A stretch of 64,000 bases of DNA from Adiantum capillus-veneris (GCA_014529385.2 CM043962.1:41208598-41272597), one strand, 5' to 3'; counted from the stretch's first letter, positions 22,490 through 39,058 are shown. Translations and numbers: made by a program. The notes: a model not told the origin generated them from the letters alone.

Positions 22490-23313
22490 TTGGGTAAGTC
22501 CATCAGAGAGTTACAATACAAAACATTAATCAATAGTCAATCCTTTTTACTCCTCTCTTACTCTTACACAGTCCAAGATCACCAGGTTCATCTGCTAGGA
22601 CGTGACTCAGCTAGATACCAGGAGGACTTGGATACAATCGGCATAGGAGCTGGGCACGAAGATGGATTTCTATAGAGAGCATCTTCTCCAGATTCACACC
22701 AACTTCATATCGAGACTGGTAGATACAATGGAGTACCAGCAGAGGCCAGGACATGTCCCCTATGTCACATGGAGCCCGAGACAAAGCTACTCAATAGTTT
22801 ACTATGAGATACGAGGCTGCTTTCACTGCCTGTTTAGAGAGGGCTTTGGACCACTCTCTAGAGTCATGGGGTATGAGGACCAAAGATGTCTGGGACTATT
22901 TGCTCGAGCTGCGTAGACACACAGAGAGCTTGATGAGAGGAGAGGCTAGCCAGTGTCAGAGATAGATCACAGACTTCGTTAGAGCGGGCAGCCGAAGGAG
23001 CAGCTACCACAACAGAGCTCACATTCTCCTCACACCAGAGGCACATTGATCGATCGAGCGACCGAGCTAGGGAGATCCTGACGACCACGACTGCGGATAA
23101 CTACACAACATCGACGGAGGTTACATCAAAGGATTCAAATCACTTTGGCCCAGAATGCACAACGCTCGATCAAACTACTAACCATGGAGGAGATTGATGA
23201 GATCCGCCAACGATCGATGATGGATCTCTTGTGATTTAGCTCTTTTGAGGATTGCACACCCTACTTATCTTGTATGAGCCTTCGTATCAGCAGTTATATC
23301 AGCTCTTACCCAT

Positions 23314-23408
<95 letters not shown>

Positions 23409-23650
23409 TGTGTTGTATTAGCCCTCAGTCACTACTTTCAACCCCCTACTCATATCCTACATAGTTCCAGCTAGTTGCTTAGTTCACATCTAGCAGTTTA
23501 GGATTTTATCGTACCCCTTTTCCAGTACCTTTTTATTTTTATTTTTGGTACTCAGACATTGTATCAGATTCACCGTGTTGTAAACTTTCGGTCTCATAGG
23601 TCATTTTGGCCTCTTGAAGACGTTAATATAACATTTCATTTCATAATTAA
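22490..23650 (+). mobile_element. LINE copy E: 5'-truncated, with a (CA)n-bearing insertion in its 3' UTR
   Basis: Coding relict HLLQIHTNF near 22681, then HIETGRYNGVPAEARTCPLC in another frame (C-x2-C finger start), YEIRGCFHCLFREGFGPLSR and DQRCLGL. The 3' UTR follows copy A closely to about 23239 and again from about 23463. Between these lies about 220 bp absent from copy A that contains a (CA)n run of 90 bp. The end block (GGTCTCATAGGTCATTTTGG, GACGTTAATATAACATTTCA) and tail end near 23650 with a short CT run. Confidence 0.8.
23317..23406. repeat. (CA)n microsatellite, about 45 units
   Basis: Ninety bp of uninterrupted CA inside the extra segment of LINE copy E. Confidence 0.97.
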
Positions 23651-27333
<3,683 letters not shown>

Positions 27334-27752
27334 GTATATTCACATCATAGTATTTGGCATATACGCATCTTGCACTAAGGAGATAACAGTCCACAAAACT
27401 GCAGTCAACTCCACACGCCAAGGATTCAGTGGAGTAATGTTTTTTTGGGATTTTTACCGAGTAGTTCAGAGGTATTTGCTACCTATGCAATAATAATTTG
27501 ACAATCGGATACCATGTTAATTTTATAGTTTCTTGCACATTCTCAACTTAGAGAACTCAAGTGTGAACTGCACTACACCTATTAAAATTTGTTTTTAATG
27601 GTGTTTTAAAAAAACCATATTTTTGCCATGCAATAGCGCTTGAGAAGTGGTCAAATGAAGACAAAGTATGCGTGCAGCTCTACGAGACCACCTATGACTA
27701 GCATACAACTTGTGATGATGCATTTTCTTGCCATTATATACATTTGATTATG

Positions 27753-27756
<4 letters not shown>

Positions 27757-27838
<82 letters not shown>

Positions 27839-27845
27839 ATACACA
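27757..27845. repeat. (CA)n microsatellite with TACA end
   Basis: About 75 bp of pure CA, then ACATACACATACACAC. Confidence 0.95.
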
Positions 27846-29400
27846 CTCAAAATTGCACGAGTCTTTTCTCAAGATTCACTACATAAATGGACAGAAAGAG
27901 CATGGCTTAGAATTAATAAAAACCCTTTGTCATCACCTTTACATCGCAATTAGCCCATCCATTACATGATCACATATGCAATTGTCACAATAATAACACA
28001 TGTTTGGACGCTCTGCCAATGGTAAGATACGGTTGGCTAAAATTACAAACACTCCCTAGTTTGGGGTGAGTGGTTAAAATATCCTCTTAGGGGTAGGGCA
28101 AAATGCGGATACAAAAATATATTACGATGTGGTAGAAACTGCGCTAACAAATAAAACTGCTTGAAAAATCCACGCTTCATTAAATGTTCCACATAATAAT
28201 ACTGTGGCCCTAAGCCCATGCCCTCCTTTACCATTGCCAGACGGATATTGTTCTGGAAATGTTCTTGACCCCAGAGGGTCACCCATGTCACTCTATTTTG
28301 ATATGTTCACCATTTCATCTGCGCAACCAAAGTTCCTAATAGAGGGAATAGAAGACACTCATAGAGTATGGAATTTCTCTTGATGGACTCACTTGACTGC
28401 TGCAGATGAGCAATGGCTATCACTAATGTCTGATCTTGACTATAAGTCATAGACGATGAAGCATAAGGCCCATCTTAAGACAAGATATTGAAAAAACTAG
28501 TGAAGTGTTGACTAAACTCTTAAAAATTGCTCAGTCTGTTACAATGCACTTTGGAGTATAATACTCTTGTCTTATATAGACCCACAAAGCAACCTCTACC
28601 CAGTGACTATAATTACTAAAATCCCACATTACTTGCCCACACTTACTAGAATCCCGTAACACATTAACACACCTTGGTCTTTTAGCAAAATATTTTTCCT
28701 AGATACTGACCCATCTGGCCATCCACCTATAAGGGTCTCTATAGAAATTCCGGTTGTATGAATATTTCGTCTGCGACCATCCAGATTTGGAGACTATACC
28801 TCATAAGACCTTTTTATGATAAACTGAGCCTCGCATCGACTAGGCTAAAATAATCTAATGAGTTCAAGTTTCTACTATTGCAAAAATACTAGTTTTCAAA
28901 TCTACATTACTAGTCTCCTCTAGCTAAAAAAAGGGGTGGCTCTTTGAAGCCTTTTTCTCAGAATTATTCAGCTAATTTTTTGTGCTTTCTAAAGACCCTA
29001 GATACTTTCAAATATTTTGCCTCATAAAATCTCATATAGCTTTGCTATTTAACCCTCTTCAACATAAAAACTACGCATTCATGTTTTCTTTCACACTCTA
29101 TCCTCTGCACGACACTTGATCGTTCATGGATACACAACTCGATTTCACACATGATGCTCTACCAGATCTTGCGCTGATAAAATCCCAAAAAACATGGGCT
29201 TTATGAGTTACCTTGAATGCAGGAATGCCGAGAAGAAAGCCTGCAATAAAGAGAGGGCTATAGATTTTGCATCCCTTCAGCTACAGCTCAGCATCAAACT
29301 CTATAAAACCCTCACGCAATTGGAACAAGAGAGTACTACACTCCCTTAGCATTGTTGCTCTATGTTTTCACCTTGTGTGTTTAGCTTGTGTCTACCCTGT
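27846..29400. other. Unassigned AT-rich interval
   Basis: Nothing recognised; longest ORF about 80 codons (28043-28291, minus) with no motif. Confidence 0.4.
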
Positions 29401-31900
29401 GAGAAGTTAAGAATGCATCATGCCCAAGGGAAAGGCAAAATATGTGGTGGAGTCATCGTCTTCTCCAAGTCTATAGGTTATTTACTGTTTGCATAAATTT
29501 GCCAGATGAAACTCTATGATAGCTACTGCATGCGGCTATAGGTTCTAAACTTCCTCGTATATATGAGTTTCAATTTCACATTACAAATTGTATGACTGTT
29601 ATCATGCTGGTTCATCATAACATGCTACAATAATTGATTGCTAACACTAGGCGTATACGAGAATTGCTAAGCATTTGATATAAGAATTGCTAGAAATTCT
29701 ATATGAGAACAGTTCCTCCTGAGATTTTTTTGTGATTGTAATCATGCTGGTTCATTGAAATCAGTTCCTAGAAGATTGGTTTTATGGATGTATGGGTTTA
29801 CATAATGAGGCTTATAGGTGTATTACCTCATGGTGCTATCATAAATTGATTACTGCACTTTTCTTTATGGGCGTTTTCTTGGCTCTCTCCCAATTTCATA
29901 TAAATAGGTATGTTTAGACATAGAAGAATCCTATGATCTAGGTATATTGATAAAAAGTGTTCGTTCTCTGAGTTTTGATTTTGACTATAATATAGGGTGG
30001 CTACTGTGCTTGACCAATAGCTAAGTTGGACCTAAATTCTTTGCTTGATAAGGATATTTGGGGCAACATAGTGGGAAACTATTAAACTTATTTGATTGCT
30101 TTAGATACTGCAATGGTTGCATGAATTCTTGGCAAAAAATTGGAAGATTTTGCTTAGATATACTAAACTTGATGTTAGATTGTTTTTGCTTCTAGGAAAA
30201 CCTTGTGTCTAAGAAGTACTCAGGCCGGCTATGGCCAAAGATCATAAAAGGCATGTGGTGGTGGACCAACCCATGGCTTCATTTCCTAAGGTCTGATTAC
30301 CTTTATTTTTTGTTTTGATATGCTAGACATAGCATCTTGTAGAACATGCATGGTTACAATTGTGGGATGCTCCTTGCTAATTAACTATGAGATTTAAGAA
30401 AGGGGTTAACCAGTTCATTTAGAGATTGTAGATACTATACTCCGGAGTTTGTTATAATCCATGTATACTCTACTCCTACTTTAGATAAGTTTCTCCTATG
30501 TTTGCTTCTGTGAAAGCCTTTTTTCTAAAAAGTACTAAGGCGTGCTATGGCCAACGATCAAGAAAGGCATATAGTGGTGGACCAACCCATGACTGCATTA
30601 CGTCTTGTTTGATTACCTTTAATGCTTGTTTTACTAGACAATGCACCATTTAGAACATGCATGGGTACAATCATAGCTGCTCCTTGCTTATTTACTATGA
30701 GATTAGGAAGGATCGAAACAGTTTATTTCAGAGATTGGTGATGCTATACCCCTGGGTTTTTCCCTATGAAATACTCTACTTCTATTTTAGATAGATTTCT
30801 CTATAAACTGACTGCTTCAGTTTGAACCCTTAATTCCCTTCAGCTTATGTTAGTACAGTTCATACAATGAAGGCTCTTCCATGTACAGATGGTTTGAGAA
30901 ATGCTTACTAGCTCTGTTAGGTCTCTTAGATTTCACAACCTCTTGCTGCTTGTTGGTTTATGACAAGAGGTAAGTTTAGTAGGTTCGGATATATATGGGT
31001 TTTCCTTTGGTTAACTGAATTCACTTTGTATGGTAATTGTACGTTAGCTCCATAGGAGAGTGAGCCTGTTATCATTCATTTGGGCACTCATTTAGCCTTG
31101 TTGCTGTTGTACCTTGCATATGTATGAACATTCTTGCATTGTCTTCTTTTAACTATCCATCAATACTATTACACCTCAAATAAAAGAAGTTCCAGACTCT
31201 AGTAACAATGCATTTCTGGTTACATTCGAGGTTGCTCCCTGTTGATTTATTGAATGAGCATTATGAGATTATAATAAATGTGACTCAGTGCATATGAGTG
31301 ATTTATGATGTTATACCCCAGCTTTGGTAGGATTTGTTTTTAGGCACAGTTGAAATGGCTGCGCATCCGGGATGGTGGGGTTTTTTAATGATGATGATTC
31401 TCTCGGGCTTGTCTTAAATCACAGACTGAACGCTCTGCTGAATATGACTATGAGGTTCTAGTTATGTTGTCTACTTACACGTTCTATCCCTATATAAATG
31501 ATGTGAGAAGTACTGTCTGATTTTCCAATGGACTTACTAGCTATGATAAGAATCATAGATTTCACAACCGTTTTCTGCAGGTTACTTTATGTCAAGGGGT
31601 AAGTGTAGTGAGTGCGGACATTATTATGATGCTCTTTTTGTACTGTTGGTGCTCTATGTGTGTGTCTCTGTTGTGGGAAACATCTAAGGCATGCTATTAA
31701 CATAGGGATGGTGAAATTTGTGGTGGTTGATCCACTTGCACAGTGGCTTCTCTTCAGGTCGGAACTGTGGATACTGTTTGACTTTTTGGTTATTGAAAGA
31801 CAGCCTCTTCATTGTTGCTCTTGTTTCTATATACTAATCAATTGTAGGAGAGTAAGCTTGAAAGTACATAGGAGTGTGATTGATAGCAACACATGCCTTG
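29400..31900 (+). repeat. Diverged tandem repeat family, units about 315-550 bp
   Basis: Blocks recur in the same order. GGTGGTGGACCAACCCATG occurs near 30255 and, as AGTGGTGGACCAACCCATGA, near 30571, with a weaker relative near 31710. GGTTACAATTGTGGGATGCT near 30351 is echoed near 30664 and 31212, each followed by CTCC(T/C)TG and an ACTATGAGATT-like block. TTCACAACC recurs near 30935 and 31560. Identity between units looks like 65-80% by eye. No protein frame stays open through them. Confidence 0.55.
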
Positions 31901-33743
31901 GAGGAATCAACTAATTTGTGGACACTTGATGTCACTTGGTCTATAGAACTTGGGGTGAGGATGAACTAGGCTCTATTCTGCTCAACTGGCATGAGAACTC
32001 TTGCATAAATGGTGCTCTATTGAACACTTAATTAACTACTGACATGGAAGTAGGGCAAGCATTCAACTTCTGTAAAGTGCTCATGCTCACACATAATCCC
32101 CTACTTCCTTATAAATTTGGCCAACTCTGTGAAAAATGATTTAAAGGGTATACCTCCTTTCTGATTACTTGGGAGGATAATTGAAAATGTTGCATCATCG
32201 TAGACTTGTCGAATCATCTGATTAAGTAGTTAGTGCTCTAGGTGTTCGGAGAACTATGTTTATTTTCTTATTAATAAGAAGGTGAGCCTATGTAAAATCA
32301 TATGACGGTATGAGGAAAGCTGCTTGCCTATTTGCCTAGTGCTAGCATGAAAATCTTGGTTGCTTATGGAACATGCCAAACTTTCTATATACTGGCTCAT
32401 GCTTATTGTTGGGGCATGATTCTCTCTTGCTGGATTACACTATTTTTGAACTTAGTGTACTGCTGTGAATATGATAAATTGATACACAATTAAAAATTTG
32501 ATGATGAAACTTGATATGGTGGTTATGAACCAGCACTTACACAGTTAGATGGCAATTTAGTGGCATGATGCTGATGCTTTTTTAATTGCCTCACAAGATT
32601 AAGACTTAATGTCAATGGACCTTATGGTTTGTTAATGGTTAAAATATATCGATTACTTGGTATAGGTAACATGGCTAGGTGCTTTTTACTAAACTGTGGA
32701 TGTATCATGGTAAATAATATCAAGTGTAAAGATTCCCGAGTTAAGCTGAAGGTCTTGGAAATGTTTCAACTGCATAAACTGCCCCGCTGTTGTTTTTTGG
32801 TGCTAGATACATGAAGGATAATCTTCTAAGTTTGAGGCTTCTCTTAAGGATAGAATGCATGGGCATTCATATCTCCACTCCTACCTTGAAAGATAGCTTA
32901 ATATGGATATTGAGCTTCTAAAACCATGCTCTAAAGCCATGCTAATCTAACATATTACTTTGCTCACTAACGGACTAACACTACTACCTTTGCTATGTTT
33001 GTTTTACCATGTACAAAATAAAGACAGACTATCCAACCATTTAACGTAACAACTGTCATAACAACAGTCATGCTGAGTGAGATCTACCTTCTCCTGGAAG
33101 TGTTAGGGAATATATACTGATCATTAGAGTAGATTTGTTTTGTAAGAAGAGCTAGCTAATGAAATGAAGTTGGTTGATAATGCGTCTATATAAGAACCTC
33201 TTTTCTTTGATATATGGGATACCCATATGGTCTACTGCTATATGTAAGGTTTGGTAAATCTGTGGAATTTTGCTGGTTTATGTTACTAATAGCTGCAATT
33301 ACGACATAAGAGTTATGATTCTCCAACTTGAGACTAAATTCTTTTAGCACATATGGATTTTTACATTACAAATAGTAGGTTGTGTTTTTTTCACTGTGAC
33401 ATGGATAACAACTGGGATGCCCATGCATCACCTGCATACAGAGCCAATGCTAACAAAATGTTGTGTTCTATGGGTGCAAGTGAGGGATACCTTCTCTGAT
33501 GAAAAACATATACTGTTCTATTATGGTTGCTGAGTTGAAGTTCTTCTTTAAAATCATGGAGTGACAAGGCTCCATCCAGGAAGATTGTTCCGTCCTTTAC
33601 CCACTGGGTTTCCCCTCATATTTGTACAAAATTTATTTTCAATATCAAATAAATCATTTATACAAATTCGTTTATACTTGTCTATAATTATTGGTATGTA
33701 AACAGGTAGTGTTCTTTTGCAAATATGTATCTATTTGTAACTA

Positions 33744-33800
<57 letters not shown>

Positions 33801-34311
33801 AAGCACAAATGAGAGGATGGCTTGTCACTCTCTCTTAGATGATGGTTCTAGAATTTAGTGCTTGTTATAATATAAGGGATTATATTTTAATAGGTAGGGG
33901 TGCTATCACATAGTCCTAATGGCCTCTTATGGCCTAACTGGTGAAAGGTTGCTAGCACTACTATAATATTTTGACATATTTTATTATAAAAATAATCCAC
34001 CTCTCTTCCTGTCCACTTTTCATTTACCCTATCTTTTCACTTTTTTTAACTACTTGCTGTCTACCAGGTAATTGAAAAAATTACAGTCAGAATGAAGGTG
34101 TGCTCTGGCCCAACAAAAAGAGCTTTTTTAACGAAAAATTATGGAAATCTAGAGAATTAGAAACTTTCTTTCCAGCTATCCTACTTAGGACTAGGCCCTA
34201 TTTTCATAGGGTTGTAAAACTCAAAAAAGTTACCTATTGAATATACTCTAAGCAATTTACGTTATTCCTTTGAGATATTTGCTCTAATATAAGTTATTGG
34301 AATCTTTTCAG
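31901..34311. other. Unassigned AT-rich interval with (CA)n
   Basis: No gene seen. A (CA)n run of about 54 bp lies at 33745-33798. Confidence 0.45.
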
Positions 34312-35276
34312 ATTATTTCACTGTCCCAAGGCCTCTCTGCCTATGGAGCCCCTATCCATGGCTTCTCTTCTTGTTCTAAAATGTATCCAGGATAGGGAAG
34401 CCTCTTCTCTTATTGTTGATGCCTCACAGAAGGCTAGTCTATCTCTAGTTCATATTATTACCTTTGAGCAGTGGGTAAAAATCATGGCCCTCCTTGTTAA
34501 AAATAGGGTTGAAGGCATTAACCTACTACTTGAATATACTTCGAATCTTTTTGGTCTTGCCAAAACCCACAATCAGGATTTAGCTACTTTCTCTTCTAAA
34601 GACTCTGAGTTATCCAATCTCCTTACAAAATTATGTGGGCTAAGTCCTAAATTTGTCAGTGCTCCCTCTACTCCAATAGTCCCTCCTACTAACAGCCTCT
34701 TCTGTAGAGATGCTGCTGCTTTAGAAGCAGTCAGTCAAAGAATTTTAGAAAGACTTTTGTTTACGTAGTGAGGCATCCCTTGTAGAAATGGTACCCAAAG
34801 TATCAAGAGCTTTTTCTTTCTTACGATCTCAACAGATTGAAGTAGAATCCTTGGGAGTAGAATACAAACTCTGGATGCTCCCAAATAAAAGGTTTCTGGC
34901 CCCCATCTCTATGGAAACTTGGGTCTTTCTTGCCAACCTCGCACCTGTCTCAATGGAAGAATGCAAGCTTAAAATACTCAAGGGAATGCAACTTCTGGAG
35001 AAAGGAGATATGATTAAAGCACCGTTTAACATGTTTTTCCTCGATGACAAAAAATGTGGTTCTAACATTGGGCTTTATGTAAGAACTAAAGGACTATTGA
35101 CATTTAGTAAAAATAATGCTGACTACTATACAGAAATAGTCTGGAATGTTTCCAGACCCTACCTCAAGTGTGCGTGCAGATTTTTAGATCCTAAAGCTGC
35201 TTGTGAGTCCAACATTATATGGTTTGACCATGCTGTTTGGTACACCCTCAACAATCTTCCAATTAATTTTTCCTGA
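34312..35276 (+). pseudogene. Unidentified protein relict in two overlapping frames
   Basis: A 141-codon frame starts at ATG 34343 (MEPLSMASLLVLKC). It is followed by a second frame, shifted by one base, whose open part begins near 34760 (LRSEASLVEMVPKVSRAF) and ends at TGA 35274-35276 (162 codons from ATG 34788). The frame change at about 34745-34765 suggests one former protein of about 310 residues. Features: a leucine-rich helical first half with FEQWVKIMALLVKNRVEG; a second half with WVFLANLAPVSMEECKLKIL and CACRFLDPKAACES. A CAG at 34309-34311 after a T-rich run could be a 3' splice site, so this might be a terminal exon. I do not recognise the family. The TATA-like box 270 bp downstream raises the possibility of a viral or retroelement origin, without proof. 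Confidence 0.4.
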
Positions 35277-35548
35277 CAAAGCTGCAGAGTTCCATCTCTC
35301 ACTTTTTTGCTCTTGGCTTGGTGGATGTTAGCGGCAAGCTAACTTTAATACCATTTTTCGGAGCTCTCATTGTAAAAACACTTATTATTTTGATAAATCG
35401 AGAATATTGTAACTCCTATTTTTCGGATAAACCTTGTAATTGATGAGCCGGGGCTACAAGCTTCCAGATTGTATCAACCTGTCATTACCCATCTTTGATT
35501 AGAGCTCCCAGATTATTAATTTTGACCACCAAAAACCTTGGCTAAGGT

Positions 35549-35558
35549 ATAAAAGCCA
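35549..35558 (+). promoter_or_regulatory. TATA-like box, probably in the 5' LTR of the gypsy element
   Basis: AAGGTATAAAAGCCAA, preceded by a mixed 250-bp stretch after the 34.3-35.3 kb ORF. About 130 bp further on, GCAACCGCAG then GTAAGAG (near 35676) looks like a 5' splice donor. Whether this is the LTR promoter or that of another gene is undecided. Confidence 0.4.
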
Positions 35559-35825
35559 ATTTTTGTAATTTGATTTCAAGTTTTGGATAATGAAATACAC
35601 AGTGTGAGCTAACGGCGCTTACTACTCCCTCCCCGGTTGTCACATTGCAGTCGCGTTTGTTGCATTGCAACCGCAGGTAAGAGCTCTACGCATTGGTGTA
35701 ATTATTTCACAGTATTTTGTAGCGGCTTAATTTCATCATAAGTAGAATTTTACACTTCCAAATCAAAAACTAAGCATAGGCAGGATATTGGGGCATCATT
35801 GCTAAGCATTTAGGTGCATTTTGGG

Positions 35826-36095
35826 TCGAAAATGACTAGGTCAAATATCCACTACTTTTAATACTTGTGATTTTTGCACTTGATCTAAATTGGGATTTGA
35901 GACCATAAGCATGTGTGCTTAGGTCTTATAAACATGTCCTAAAAGTTTCATTACGTTTAGTCGAAAACGACTAGGTCAAATATCCACTGCTTTTAATAAT
36001 CGTGATTTTTGCACTTGACCTAAAGTGGGATTTGAGACCATAAGCATGTGTGCTTAGGTCTTATAAACATGTCCTAAAAGTTTCATTACATTTGG
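35826..36095 (+). repeat. Tandem duplication, 135-bp period, in the presumed gypsy 5' LTR
   Basis: Unit 1 starts at TCGAAAATGACTAGGTCAAA (35826), unit 2 at TCGAAAACGACTAGGTCAAA (35961). Both contain GGGATTTGAGACCATAAGCA and ATAAACATGTCCTAAAAGTT. Only a few substitutions separate them. Confidence 0.9.
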
Positions 36096-36341
36096 ATGTC
36101 ATTTGATGATGTAACGGATGTGATTTGTTTGCCGATCAACGATTGGCTTTTGGTGATTTCAGTCACTTGAGTGTAGCTTGAGTTAGATGCGAGTTGTTTG
36201 TTGTTTTCTGAGAGATTGACAACCTCTTGTAGCCTCTATGCACTAGTCGAGTCAGCTTCGTCCCATGGATTGACAATTTAATTGTGGTTCTCGCTAAATC
36301 TGCAATAAGATAGGAGTGAGGTTAGACACCCGTCCCACATT

Positions 36342-36361
36342 TGGCGCCGTTGCCCGGGGAT
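36342..36361 (+). other. Primer-binding site of the outer Ty3/gypsy element
   Basis: TGGCGCCGTTGCCCGGGGAT follows CCCACA, the likely end of the 5' LTR (36339), after two T. TTGGCGCCGTTGCCGGGGA is the site typical of plant Athila/Tat gypsy elements; here one extra C is present. The LTR's left end and the matching 3' LTR were not found in the window. Confidence 0.8.
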
Positions 36362-38278
36362 TGAAGAGACCTAAACTAGGGAAAAACACCAGCATTTTGT
36401 AAAGTTATCCTTTAAGTTCCTCTAGGATCTCCTAGAGTAAAAACTTTCTTTTAGAAACCGTATAGCTCAAGATTGTCGTCTTTTGCTGTGTAGAGGTAGC
36501 TTGGAGGTAAGTTGTACTTGTTGAGTGCCTTTAGGATTTTAGGATTGTAGAACTAGATTAGAATTGTGAGAATGATTGATAGACAAAACAAGTCTTAAGA
36601 TCAATACTCAGGAAACCATAAAAAACAAGAAAACGAGTGTTTGTGGACACTTTCCACAACCCCATTGCATGAGAACCTAGGAGTAGGGTAAGTAGGATCC
36701 GATGTGGATTTCAAAACATTTCTCTCTCCGAAAGAATCATTGTGACTTGTTATTTGAAGTTGCAAAATTTTAGGTCTATGGCTAGAAATAGCGCAAAAAG
36801 ACTCCAAACCACTCAATCCGACTGGAGAGCATGCTTAAAAGTTGTATGAACCAGTGGGTAAGCTAAAGGACACATTGAGGTAAAAATTTCAAGAGTTTAC
36901 AAAAACTCAAATTATTTACTTTTTCTTGACAATTTAGGCCAAATTAAGTTTTGACTTGATTCCTAAGCTTAAAATAGCTCCTGAAAAAACTGTTCGTTCA
37001 AAAAGTGCAAAAAAATGTTCATTTTAAGCCTGGAGTAAATAGTCGTGATTATTTACTTTCAGCTCAAAATTAACCAAGGTTGATACCAGTGACTCATTGC
37101 ATGTGTACAAACAACCTTTGTAAAGACACAAAAGATTTGGATCACCAAACTGGGAAAAAACTAAAGTTTGTACTGACTTCCTGGAACTTGAGTGTAAATT
37201 GGGGAAAAAATTATCCAAACTCAATGAAATTTGTTCATAGGCTTATATTGATGTGATAGACATGTGTATATACTCACTTGACCAAAAAGATGCAAAAAGT
37301 TGCCAGTTTGTAAATAACCGTGATTATTTACATCTGCCCCATTTTTCAACTTTTTTGACTAAGTTAGCATACCACTAGTTTTACCATGTTGTAATAAGCC
37401 CATAAGAAAAATTTGGTAAGATTTGGATCATTGGATTGAAAATTGTGACCAAATTTGCAAAGTCAATATGGGGACAGAAAACTGATGACCATTTGACAAA
37501 AAATAGTCCAAACTTAATGAAACTTGGCTAGAGACCTTAAGTATACCACAAGGTCAAGCATATCAAGTAGACCATACAAATCAATTTTGGTGAAATTTGG
37601 ATCACAAAAGTGAAACTTAAGCCAGATTCTTGAAAACCGAGTCGATGGACAGAAACAAGTGATAAACTTAAACAAATTTTGTTCAAACTTAGTGAAACTT
37701 GTCCAGGGACCTTAATAGGTTGTACACTTGGCAAATCAAGCCAAAAAGTGCAAAGAACCGACAAAAGTAAATAATCGCGATTATTTACTACTGCTACACA
37801 GAGACACCAATTTTGACTTATGAACTTGTACAGTGATAGAACAACATAATACAAGGCCACTGGGAAATTTTGGGTTCAATCAAATCCAAATTGGTACATG
37901 TTCACTCAGTTTCCAGGTTGCAGATTCATCTTTTGATTTTTTCCAAAGTCGAATATGAAAGTCTCAACTGCTGACTAAATTAGCTCGATTTGAAGTGATC
38001 CACATAGACCAATCACAATAGTTAGCAGAAATTACATAGTCCTTGTGAAAGAATAGCTAACTTGATCAAAATTGATATAGGAATCAGGTTGCACACAAGG
38101 AATCGGTAGCTTGACAGAAGTTGCAATCAAGTCAAGTGGAAATTGACAACGAGTTAATCCAAAGGTAAGTACTCTATCCAGGGCTTCACAAGTCTTTATG
38201 AACCTTAGATCCGGTCATGTACTAGGAAATCAAGGCATACTTGGAGAAACCTCCAGTTGAGTATCCACTGAAGAAAGC
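36362..38278 (+). other. Gypsy leader: long untranslated region with palindrome repeats
   Basis: About 1.9 kb with no ORF of note on the plus strand. TAAATAATCGCGATTATTTA, a perfect 20-bp palindrome, lies at 37768-37787; relatives with one or two changes lie at 37036-37055 and 37311-37330. Other phrases also recur (AATGAAACTTG followed by GACCTTA near 37520 and 37693). The same palindrome family occurs at 59.6-60.2 kb. Plant Athila/Tat-type elements often have long leaders. Confidence 0.6.
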
Positions 38279-38350
38279 GTGAATCAAGGCAACCCTGGGC
38301 ACACTATTCTTGAAGAAGTCTCAGAAACTCTTTCAGATTCAACATTTGAA

Positions 38351-39058
38351 ATGTCGTCCTATTCGACTCACTCAAAAACCGGAATGACAATGCGCTACAA
38401 GCATATACTCTCATTTTATAAGACTAATCGCCATGGAGCTCAGGTTTACCTGGATCCTAATGAAGAGTATGCTATTCGCATTGACGACCATGGTATTGAG
38501 TTCAAAGAGGAGATTAGGGAAAACAAACAAGGAAAAATGTACATGGATAGAAAAGGAACTCAATATTTGCAAGTCGAAGACCCTGACGTGATAGACAAAT
38601 GGGGGTTAGAAGTAAACACTATAATTCTAGATATGGCAGCAAAAGAAGGACCACCAACTTTAGAATTTGAGGAATACGATCAAGTTGATTTGAAGCCTTT
38701 GAAACGGCTTAGTACGGATAATCATAAGATCGGAGTCTATTGTTGGGAGGATAGAAATATAAAAGATCTTCTATGGAGTTCGCATGTCAAATCAGGACAA
38801 CTAACGGCCATGAAGATCATCTATATCTTCAAGATCAAAGATAAGGGATCAACAGATCTACCAACCTACCTATTTGAGGATTGTTATAACAACAACTTTG
38901 TTATGATGAGTCCTGAGGAGGTAGAGAAAACCAAATATCAAGGGTATTCCATAAGGGATTGGATATTGGGATTAGGACCAGAAACTATTCCAAGAGATGA
39001 ACACCGTGAGAGATCTTTTGGGAGTAATGTTAAGAAACCAAAAACTACCTCATCATGA
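38351..39058 (+). CDS. Unknown 236-residue protein upstream of gypsy gag
   Basis: Intact frame from ATG 38351 (MSSYSTHSKTGMTMRYKH) to TGA 39056-39058; it is open upstream to 38279 but without an earlier ATG there. It is acidic and mixed, with VYLDPNEEYAIRIDD, KMYMDRKGTQYLQVED, GVYCWEDRNIKDLLW and RDWILGLGPETIPRD. I see no zinc finger, signal peptide or membrane segment. It lies between the leader and gag of the outer gypsy element, same strand, so it is either the N-terminal part of gag or an extra ORF. It has no stop over 780 bp, unlike the rest of this element. Function unknown. Confidence 0.55.
   Translation: MSSYSTHSKTGMTMRYKHILSFYKTNRHGAQVYLDPNEEYAIRIDDHGIEFKEEIRENKQGKMYMDRKGTQYLQVEDPDVIDKWGLEVNTIILDMAAKEGPPTLEFEEYDQVDLKPLKRLSTDNHKIGVYCWEDRNIKDLLWSSHVKSGQLTAMKIIYIFKIKDKGSTDLPTYLFEDCYNNNFVMMSPEEVEKTKYQGYSIRDWILGLGPETIPRDEHRERSFGSNVKKPKTTSS

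Noticed and set aside
28500-28720. Possible LTR (a segment with TATATAGACCC, ending near ACATTAACACA)
   Set aside because: No second copy, primer site or target duplication was found.
31660-31914. 84-codon ORF starting MCLCCGKHLR, with a zinc-finger look
   Set aside because: Only one cysteine cluster, inside the diverged repeat family; other units do not conserve it.
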